Below are positions 1 through 4,610 of a DNA stretch of 7,823 bases, in pieces. Numbering within the stretch: the first letter of the stretch is position 1; the number at the start of each line of letters is the position of its first letter. A program made the translations under genes and the position numbers. The DNA is from an uncultured Thermomicrobiales bacterium. Lineage in GTDB: Bacteria; Chloroflexota; Chloroflexia; Thermomicrobiales; UBA6265. The notes below the pieces were generated by a model. It was not told the DNA's origin. It worked only from the letters and a program-made list of their open reading frames with translations, and made no database searches. The DNA is taken from positions 1-7,823 of the forward strand of contig CADCWH010000239.1 of NCBI GenBank assembly GCA_902806395.1, in the 5' to 3' direction.

Positions 1-1484
1 CCATGGTGGCCGCCGCCGCCGTGGCCGTCGGGCGGCCGGTCCTGTTGCAGTTGAACCGGATGGAGGACTTCTTGTACGCAAAGTCGGCTCCGGGCTGCGA
101 GATCACCCTCAAGGTCGGGGCGACCAAGGACGGCACGATCACCGCGTTGGACGGGCGGATGACGTTCGAGTCCGGCGCCCTCGGGGGGTCGCCCCTACAG
201 ATCGCGGCGATCCTAATGGGTGGTTACTACCGGTTCCCCAACCTGGAGATCCGCGGCTACGAGGTCCTGACGAACCGCTCCAAGATGGGCGCATACCGGG
301 CGCCGGGCGCCCAGCAGGGGACGCTGGCGATCGAGTCCGTGATGGACGAGTTGGCCCGTGAGTTGGGCATCGACCCGATGACGATGCGCCTGCAGAATTG
401 CGTGGTCGAGGGAGACGAGCGGCCGAACGGCAACGCCTGGCCGCGGGTCGGGCTGCGGCAGACGTTGGAGGCCCTGCGGGACCACCCCGCCTGGCAGGGG
501 CGCGAGGAGGCCCGGGCCAAGGGGCGGGGTGTCGGTATCGCCGTCGGGGGTTGGCCGGGGGGCGTCGAGCCCGCCACGGCCGTCTGTCGTCTGGACGCCG
601 ACGGTAAGATGACCGTCGTGCTGGGCTCGGTGGACCTGAATGGGACCAACACCACCTTCGCCCAGATCGCCGCCGAGGGCTTCGGTCTTGGGGCGGAGGA
701 CATCAACGTAAGGACGGCCAGCACCGACTCTGCCCCGTGGTCGGGGGGGACGGGCGGCTCGAAGATCACCTATACGGTCGGTCCCGCCGTCCAGAAGGCG
801 GCCGAGGACGCCAAGCAGCAGATCCTGAGCATCGCCGCCGAACACCTGGAAGCCGCGGCCGAGGACCTAGAGATCATCGACGGGACGATCCGGGTCAAGG
901 GCGTGCCGGGGGTATCGGTCAGCCTGCGCGAGATCGCCAGCATGAGCATGACCGTCGGCAGCCGGTTCGAGCCGGTCTACGGCAAGGGGGCCAGCGCGAT
1001 CACCGAGAGTTCGCCAGGCTTCGCGGTCCACCTGGCCGAGGTCGAGGTGGACGAGCTGACCGGCGAGACGAAGGTGGTCCGGTACGTGGCCGCCCAGGAC
1101 GTCGGCTACGCGATCAACCCGGCGTCCGTCGAGGGGCAGATCCACGGCGGGGTGGCCCAGGGCATTGGCTGGGCCCTCTACGAGGGGATGCACTACGACG
1201 ACTCCGGCCAGCTCCTGACGGCCACGCTGATGGACTACGCCCTGCCGAAGGCCGAGTACGTGCCGCCGATCGAGACGATCCTGGTCCATGTCCCGTCCGA
1301 GCATGGGCCGTACGGTGCCAAGGGCGTCGGGGAGCCCCCGTCCATCCCGGGTGCTGCGGCAGTCGCGAACGCGATCCGCGACCTGACCGGCCTGCGGATG
1401 ACCGACATCCCGATCCGCCCGGAGCGCCTCGCTGCGGCCCTGGACGCCGCCGCGACGGCGAGGACGGCGAGCGCGGCGGACTAG
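1..1484 (+). CDS. Xanthine dehydrogenase-family molybdopterin-binding subunit (5' truncated by window edge)
   Basis: This is the C-terminal part (about 493 residues, frame starting at base 3) of a large Mo-cofactor subunit of the CoxL/XdhA molybdenum hydroxylase family; full-length members are usually about 750-800 residues, so roughly 250-300 residues lie upstream of the window. Visible landmarks, numbered from the first in-frame ATG at base 3, are GAYRAPGAQQ at about 96-105 (family cofactor-binding loop), a glycine-rich SGGTGGSKITYTVG stretch at about 247-260, and GAKGVGEPPS near the end. Glu444 (codon 1332-1334) in that last motif matches the conserved catalytic glutamate of the family, so the enzyme looks intact. 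Such subunits hydroxylate or oxidise heterocycles, aldehydes or CO together with FAD and 2Fe-2S subunits, presumably encoded upstream. The substrate cannot be read from this part. The ATG at base 3 is internal, not the true start. A terminator follows the stop. Confidence 0.93.
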   Translation, partial: MVAAAAVAVGRPVLLQLNRMEDFLYAKSAPGCEITLKVGATKDGTITALDGRMTFESGALGGSPLQIAAILMGGYYRFPNLEIRGYEVLTNRSKMGAYRAPGAQQGTLAIESVMDELARELGIDPMTMRLQNCVVEGDERPNGNAWPRVGLRQTLEALRDHPAWQGREEARAKGRGVGIAVGGWPGGVEPATAVCRLDADGKMTVVLGSVDLNGTNTTFAQIAAEGFGLGAEDINVRTASTDSAPWSGGTGGSKITYTVGPAVQKAAEDAKQQILSIAAEHLEAAAEDLEIIDGTIRVKGVPGVSVSLREIASMSMTVGSRFEPVYGKGASAITESSPGFAVHLAEVEVDELTGETKVVRYVAAQDVGYAINPASVEGQIHGGVAQGIGWALYEGMHYDDSGQLLTATLMDYALPKAEYVPPIETILVHVPSEHGPYGAKGVGEPPSIPGAAAVANAIRDLTGLRMTDIPIRPERLAAALDAAATARTASAAD

Positions 1485-1528
1485 CGAGCCGTCGACCCCA
1501 CCCCGAACGTCAACCTGATTGTCGGGAA

Positions 1529-1574
1529 ACGGCACCGGCCTCGCGACGACGGGGCCGGTGCCGTCATTGTTAAT
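1529..1574 (+). terminator. Rho-independent terminator of the molybdenum hydroxylase gene
   Basis: A perfect 12-bp stem (1529-1540 with 1553-1564, ACGGCACCGGCC and its complement) encloses a 12-base loop and is followed by a moderately T-rich tail, CATTGTTAAT. It starts 44 bases after the upstream stop codon, so it most likely ends that operon and separates it from the winged-helix gene. Confidence 0.85.
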
Positions 1575-1656
1575 CCTGATCGCGTAACCGGGCGGCAACA
1601 TCGACGACGTGCGTCGAAACGGTTGCAAGCTGGTGTCCCATGGCGTGGGGCGGCTG

Positions 1657-2748
1657 ATGGATATACCCACGATCAGACTTGAGAATCAGCGGATCACCGC
1701 GCCGCACACCGGTGGACCGACCGCGGTCGTGCGCGGCATGGGGGCGATGCAAGCCCAGGACCCGGCGCAGGCGGCGTGGGCGATCGGGGTGCGATCCGCG
1801 AGTACGACCATTGGAGACGTGGACCGGGCCGTGGCCGATGGGACGATCGTGCGGACCTGGCCGATGCGAGGCACGCTCCACTACGTGCCGGCCGAGGACG
1901 CCCGGTGGATGCTCGGATTGTCCGAGGCCCGGATGATCTCCTCGACCCGGCGACGGCGGGAGGGACTTGGTCTCGACGACGCGATGCTCAGGCGGTGCTT
2001 TCGGCTTTTCTCGGAGGCGCTCGCGGGAGGGGCGCGATTGTCCCGGTCGGGGATGATGCGGCTCCTGGCCGAGGCAGGCATAGATCCGGGAGGGCAGCGT
2101 GGCTACCATGTGCTCTGGTACGCGTCGCAGGTCGGCCTGATCTGCCTAGGCCCGAAGGAGGGCAGCGAGTACACGTTCGTCCTCCTGGACGACTGGGTGC
2201 CGCGATCCACCGCCCTGGCCCGCGACGAGGCGCTGGCGGAACTGGCGACTCGCTACGTGGTCGGCCATGGACCAGCGACCGTGCATGACTTCGCGTGGTG
2301 GGCGGGCCTGACGGTCGGTGACGCCCGCCTGGGAATCGGCGGGGCAATGGGAGCCGTCACCCGCGTCCCATTTCGCGGCAAGGACTACTGGGTGGCAGAT
2401 GGTCTCAAGTCACCGGTGCCGGACCAATCCCGTCCCCCGACGGTCCATCTCCTACCCGGGTTTGACGAATACCTGCTGGGATACCGGGACCGGGACGCCG
2501 TCATTGATTTCGGCCATGCCGCCCAGATTGTGCCGGGCGGCAACGGGGTGTTCTTGCCGATGGTCGTCGTCGGTGGGCAGGTCGCCGGGACATGGACGCG
2601 GCGGGTGAAGGGCGGCGCGGTCGAGGTCACGGTCAGTCCGTTCGGGGATCTCGATCATGTGGAGGATCGGGTGACGGCGGCGGCGACCGCCTATGCCGCG
2701 TTCCTAGGACTGCCGTTAGCGGGATCCGTGGTGGCGATGGAGCGTTGA
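1657..2748 (+). CDS. Winged-helix DNA-binding protein, AlkZ-like HTH_42 family
   Basis: This is a 363-residue protein of the HTH_42 (winged helix DNA-binding domain-containing) superfamily, which includes the DNA glycosylases AlkZ and AlkX/YcaQ. Family landmarks are an N-terminal RLENQRI segment (residues 7-13), GAMQAQDP at 29-36, RTWPMRGTLHYV shortly after, and a C-terminal half with LLPGFDEYLLGYRDR, typical of the family. The Gln32-Ala-Gln34 triad matches the QxQ motif that AlkZ uses to open N-glycosidic bonds of alkylated or cross-linked bases, so a DNA-repair role is possible but not shown. I chose the ATG at 1657 because homologues begin with a short lead into the xxLxNQRL segment; a GTG at 1609 would add 16 residues and has no visible Shine-Dalgarno sequence. 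Only GGGGCGG precedes 1657, a weak ribosome site. The gene stands alone after a terminator and converges on the DUF805 gene 13 bases later. Confidence 0.85.
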   Translation: MDIPTIRLENQRITAPHTGGPTAVVRGMGAMQAQDPAQAAWAIGVRSASTTIGDVDRAVADGTIVRTWPMRGTLHYVPAEDARWMLGLSEARMISSTRRRREGLGLDDAMLRRCFRLFSEALAGGARLSRSGMMRLLAEAGIDPGGQRGYHVLWYASQVGLICLGPKEGSEYTFVLLDDWVPRSTALARDEALAELATRYVVGHGPATVHDFAWWAGLTVGDARLGIGGAMGAVTRVPFRGKDYWVADGLKSPVPDQSRPPTVHLLPGFDEYLLGYRDRDAVIDFGHAAQIVPGGNGVFLPMVVVGGQVAGTWTRRVKGGAVEVTVSPFGDLDHVEDRVTAAATAYAAFLGLPLAGSVVAMER

Positions 2749-2761
2749 CGGCAGCGGACGG

Positions 2762-3127
2762 TCAGCTCTGGAACGGTGACCCACTCTCTGGCCAGCCGTA
2801 CCGGTTCGGACCTTGGGTGCCTGGCAAGAAGCCCAGTTCGATGAAGGCCCAGAGGGCGCCGACGACGGGGATGAACACGATCAGGAGCCAGAACCAGGCT
2901 TTACCACGGTCATGCCACCGCTTGACGGCCGTGGTCAACGTGATGGCGGCGATCACGCTCGTGGCCAGGACGCCTAGCAGGATGGCTACCGAGTCTCGAT
3001 CGCCGTCAACGGGGTTGAAGACCGCGGCGTTCAACATGGTCTCGGCCACGGTCGCCACGATCGCGACCCGCCAGTGCTCGGCTCGTCCCACGCGCCCCTC
3101 GAACCTGAACAGCCGATCGATCCGCAC
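2762..3127 (-). CDS. DUF805 family small membrane protein
   Basis: This is a 121-residue protein with all the hallmarks of DUF805 (E. coli YhaH/YhaI type) inner-membrane proteins: FEGRVGR at residues 9-15, the motif VKRWHDRGKAWFW at 68-80, and GTQGPNRYG at 103-111 near the C-terminus. Three hydrophobic segments lie at about 19-37, 47-67 and 79-98. The biochemical role of the family is unknown; members are often linked to stress or phage-shock contexts, but nothing here shows that. The start is a GTG preceded by AAGGTG with a 5-6 base spacer, a strong ribosome site. Its stop lies 13 bases from the stop of the convergent winged-helix gene, leaving no room for a separate terminator. The 177 bases between its start and the ArsR stop show no convincing gene. 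Confidence 0.9.
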   Translation of the reverse strand: MRIDRLFRFEGRVGRAEHWRVAIVATVAETMLNAAVFNPVDGDRDSVAILLGVLATSVIAAITLTTAVKRWHDRGKAWFWLLIVFIPVVGALWAFIELGFLPGTQGPNRYGWPESGSPFQS

Positions 3128-3304
3128 GGTGTCACCTTGGTCCCGTGGGCGGGGATGCGCGGCCCCACCTCATGGGAAGATCGGGGAGACGTACCCCTCA
3201 CCCGGCACATGCTGTCACCTGTGGCATCCGAGTCGCTCCGCACTCCGGCGTCGTGGTGATCGACGGCCAGTTCACGCCTGCCTGGCTGGAGATCGACCAG
3301 GAGG

Positions 3305-3703
3305 TCACTCCCCGACCGGCGGCACTTCCGGGTTCTTGGCCAGGTATCGTTCCAGAGAATCCAGCCGCCCTTCCCATTCGGCCTCGACAGCGCGGAGCCA
3401 GTCGGCGACCTCGGTCAAAGGCCGAGGCGTCAGGCGGTAGCGGCGTTCCCGACCCCGGCGCTCGGCGGACACGAGGCCCGCGTCGCGCAGCAGGGTCAGG
3501 TGCTTGGCGACCGCCTGGCGGGAGATGGGCAGTCCGCTTGCCAGCTCGGTGGACGTCACTGGTGCCTCGACCACGATGCGCCGGATCAGGTGGCGGCGCG
3601 TGGGGTCGGCCAGCGCGAGGAAAACGGCATCCTCGGCGGCATCCCGGGTGGACGGGCCAGGGGTGGGGGCCGTCGCCGTCAGCCCGCGCGCGAGAGCCGT
3701 CAC
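3305..3703 (-). CDS. ArsR-family winged-helix transcriptional repressor
   Basis: This is a 132-residue regulator. ALADPTRR at residues 30-37 and the helix-turn-helix SRQAVAKHLTLLRDAGLV at 61-78 are textbook ArsR/SmtB landmarks, followed by the basic wing ERRGRERRYRL. The metal-binding ELCVCDL-type helix is replaced by TSTELASGLPIS and there are no cysteines there, so it is probably one of the non-metal ArsR proteins that accompany SRPBCC genes. The GTG start at 3703 is one base past the TGA of the upstream SRPBCC frame (TGACGTG), which suggests translational coupling; GGGG about 8 bases upstream is the only ribosome signal. The frame stays open upstream to 3847, but those residues are read out of frame through the SRPBCC coding sequence and are not homologous to ArsR. 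It probably represses its own operon through the repeats at 4189-4253. Confidence 0.88.
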   Translation of the reverse strand: MTALARGLTATAPTPGPSTRDAAEDAVFLALADPTRRHLIRRIVVEAPVTSTELASGLPISRQAVAKHLTLLRDAGLVSAERRGRERRYRLTPRPLTEVADWLRAVEAEWEGRLDSLERYLAKNPEVPPVGE

Positions 3704-3704
3704 G

Positions 3705-4165
3705 TCAAGCCCCGTTGTCGGAGAGGTACGCGACCAGTTCATCCAACTCGTGCTTCCAGCCGCCGATGTTCCCTTCGTGCGCCTACCGGCGGATCGATTT
3801 GGGCAGCGCGGCGAAGCCGGATTCCATGAGGCGGAGGCGAGTGCCACCGGGGACCGACTCCAGGACGAACTCGACCAGGGTCATCGGCGGCTCCGGCAGG
3901 TTCAGGGCCGCACTCCCCTCCGCGGGCCAGCGGAGGCGAAGCGATACGGCGGTTCGACGGTCTCGATCACGCAGTGGGCATCACCGTGGACGCCAAACCC
4001 GAGGTGCATCTCCCCGCCCGGCCGGAGGTCCACCTCGGCCGACTCCCCGAACCACCGGGCCAGCTCGGCCGAGTCGGTGAGGGCGGCCCAGACGCGTTCG
4101 ATCGGCAAGGGGATAACCCGCTCAGCTTCAATCCGATCCGGGGCGGCGGTCGTCGTGTCGGTCAC
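3705..4165 (-). pseudogene. SRPBCC (AHSA1/START-like) domain gene broken by a frameshift and a nonsense codon
   Basis: The start is the GTG at 4165, preceded by AGGAGA (4172-4177) with a 6-base spacer. The first 77 codons read as an SRPBCC/AHSA1 N-terminus (RVIPLPIERVWAALTDS, then ELARWFGESAEVDLRPGG), ending with EPPYRFA. From about 3934 the frame runs off to a TGA at 3902, whereas the next frame continues the domain: RWPAEGSA, then TLVEFVLESVPGGTRLRLME, SGFAALPKSIRR, a TAG at 3783-3785, and AHEGNIGGWKHELDELVAYL up to the TGA at 3705. Adding one base near 3934 would restore the usual RFAFRW, and a sense codon at the TAG would give 153 residues, normal for the family. So two independent lesions are visible: true decay or sequencing errors. 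SRPBCC proteins bind hydrophobic ligands; the partner is usually an ArsR gene, as here. A GTG at 4186 is in frame but has no good ribosome site. Confidence 0.85.
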
Positions 4166-4171
4166 TGATCG

Positions 4172-4177
4172 TCTCCT
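4172..4177 (-). promoter_or_regulatory. Shine-Dalgarno site fixing the SRPBCC start
   Basis: AGGAGA is followed by the 6-base spacer CGATCA and GTG at 4165. This strong site favours 4165 over the in-frame GTG at 4186 as the translation start. Confidence 0.75.
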
Positions 4178-4188
4178 GTCGTCCACAT

Positions 4189-4208
4189 GCGCAATGGCGA
4201 GGTTGCGC
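4189..4208. promoter_or_regulatory. Candidate ArsR operator 1 (inverted repeat)
   Basis: The sequence GCGCAA, 8 bases, TTGCGC is a perfect 6-bp inverted repeat. It lies over the predicted transcription start of the leftward SRPBCC-arsR unit, where a bound repressor would block initiation. Small winged-helix repressors of the ArsR family bind such symmetric sites as dimers. Assignment to this ArsR protein is inferred from position. Confidence 0.6.
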
Positions 4209-4210
4209 GT

Positions 4211-4239
4211 AGCGTAGCTGGAGAGGGTCCAATTGTCAA
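4211..4239 (-). promoter_or_regulatory. Sigma-70-type promoter of the SRPBCC-arsR operon
   Basis: On the minus strand a perfect -35 TTGACA (4239-4234) is spaced by exactly 17 bases from a weaker -10 TACGCT (4216-4211). This predicts a start near 4204 and a leader of about 40 bases before the GTG at 4165. The -35 overlaps candidate operator 2 and the start site lies in operator 1. Confidence 0.65.
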
Positions 4240-4253
4240 CTCATCGGTTGCGC
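4234..4253. promoter_or_regulatory. Candidate ArsR operator 2 overlapping the -35 box
   Basis: The sequence TGTCAA, 8 bases, TTGCGC has the same architecture and spacing as operator 1, with a degenerate left half whose complement is the -35 hexamer TTGACA. The right half lies in a perfect 10-bp direct repeat, GGTTGCGCGT, present at 4201-4210 and 4246-4255 (45 bases apart). Binding here would occlude the -35 box. Inferred from position and repeat structure only. Confidence 0.5.
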
Positions 4254-4283
4254 GTTTTTGGCCAGAGGCTGGGCCGGGTCGTC

Positions 4284-4312
4284 TTGCTTGACCGTTCTGA
4301 AACGCCTATCCT
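4284..4312 (+). promoter_or_regulatory. Candidate promoter of the T-box/aspS transcript
   Basis: TTGCTT (4284-4289), 17 bases, TATCCT (4307-4312) is a plausible but imperfect sigma-70 promoter. It would place the transcript start near 4319-4320, directly at the CGCG that begins the base of T-box Stem I, which is where a T-box leader is expected to start. It is divergent from the SRPBCC promoter. Confidence 0.5.
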
Positions 4313-4405
4313 CTTCGCAACGCGTTGAGGGAGACGAGTAGCCAGGCATCCATTGGTCCCCGAGCGAGTCGCCGGGGGTGAGAGGGCGACGGACCGGAGC
4401 CAGGC

Positions 4406-4412
4406 GAAGACC
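4406..4412 (+). promoter_or_regulatory. Specifier strand with GAC (Asp) codon
   Basis: The 3' strand of the specifier loop is GAAGACC, between GGC (4403-4405) and CTCCC (4413-4417). GAA supplies the loop E partner of AGTA, and GAC at 4409-4411 is the natural specifier triplet: an aspartate codon, matching the gene downstream. The register is inferred; shifted by one base it would read ACC (Thr), which does not fit an aspartyl-tRNA synthetase. Confidence 0.7.
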
Positions 4413-4537
4413 CTCCCGAGCGCGGGGAAGAACGGCCGTCCAGGCCCCACCGTGGGGCGCGACGACTCAGTAAGCCCCGCCGGTCGCCCCCGTTACCGGG
4501 CCCCGAGGCCGTCTCACCCATGGGGTGGGCGGCAAAC

Positions 4538-4570
4538 CGCGGTGGCACCACGAACGCCCCCTCGTCCGCG
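4538..4570 (+). promoter_or_regulatory. T-box antiterminator
   Basis: Helix A1 is CGCGG (4538-4542) with CCGCG (4566-4570). The seven-base bulge TGGCACC (4543-4549) matches the universal T-box bulge UGGNACC. Helix A2 is ACGA (4550-4553) with TCGT (4562-4565), closing an 8-base loop. The variable base after UGG is C, complementary to discriminator G73 of tRNAs ending GCCA, as in bacterial tRNA-Asp and tRNA-Asn. Confidence 0.9.
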
Positions 4571-4595
4571 CGACGATGGGGGCGTCGTGTCTTTT
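4549..4595 (+). terminator. T-box-controlled intrinsic terminator
   Basis: A long hairpin pairs CACG (4549-4552), ACGCCCCC (4554-4561) and TCGTC (4562-4566) with GACGA (4572-4576), GGGGGCGT (4578-4585) and CGTG (4586-4589), with single bulges at 4553 and 4577 and a 5-base loop. It is followed by TCTTTT. It uses bases 4549-4566, which the antiterminator also needs, so the two folds exclude each other. The short T-tract leaves room for a contribution at the translation level, as the Shine-Dalgarno sequence begins three bases later. Confidence 0.87.
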
Positions 4596-4597
4596 CG

Positions 4598-4606
4598 GAG
4601 AGGTGT
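4598..4606 (+). promoter_or_regulatory. Shine-Dalgarno site fixing the aspS start
   Basis: GGAGAGGTG lies 4 bases before the GTG at 4611 (5 bases after the G of AGGTG), just downstream of the T-box terminator. It decides the start: earlier in-frame codons lie inside the riboswitch. Confidence 0.8.
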
Positions 4607-4610
4607 CACC

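Larger units (their letters stand above)
4319..4595 (+). promoter_or_regulatory. T-box riboswitch leader of aspS (tRNA-Asp sensing)
   Basis: The leader reads through the canonical T-box order. Stem I base: CGCG (4321-4324 with 4421-4424), a GA/GA kink-turn (4327-4328, 4418-4419), then GGGAG with CTCCC (4329-4333, 4413-4417). Specifier loop with loop E strands AGTA (4337-4340) and GAA (4406-4408 region). Upper stem: GCC/GGC, GGC/GCC, TCC/GGA, GGTCC/GGACC and GTCGCC/GGCGAC (4368-4373, 4385-4390), with the AG-bulge segment CGAGCGA (4361-4367) and distal loop GGGGGTGAGAG (4374-4384), the interlocked T-loop pair that docks the tRNA elbow. Further hairpins lie at 4444-4458, 4461-4513 (with an S-turn-like AGTA at 4469-4472) and 4515-4529 (CACCC/GGGTG). 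Then come the T-box sequence and a terminator. Uncharged tRNA stabilises the antiterminator and turns aspS on. Identity is very likely; fine details of the middle domain are uncertain. Confidence 0.92.

Noticed and set aside
737..1573. Plus-strand open frame of 278 codons overlapping the molybdenum hydroxylase
   Set aside because: Shadow frame in GC-rich DNA: low-complexity Arg/Gly/Asp-rich product, while the other frame has conserved cofactor and catalytic motifs.
2592..3440. Plus-strand open frame of 282 codons opposite the DUF805 gene
   Set aside because: No recognisable domain; the minus strand encodes the DUF805 hallmarks with a good ribosome site.
3704..3847. Upstream extension of the ArsR frame to an ATG at 3847
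   Set aside because: These codons overlap the SRPBCC C-terminal coding sequence in another frame and have no ArsR homology; the GTG at 3703 next to the SRPBCC stop fits better.
3145..4080. Long plus-strand open frame (311 codons) across the ArsR/SRPBCC region
   Set aside because: Arg/Pro/Ser-rich translation with no family resemblance; it is antisense to ArsR and SRPBCC sequences whose conserved motifs are clear.
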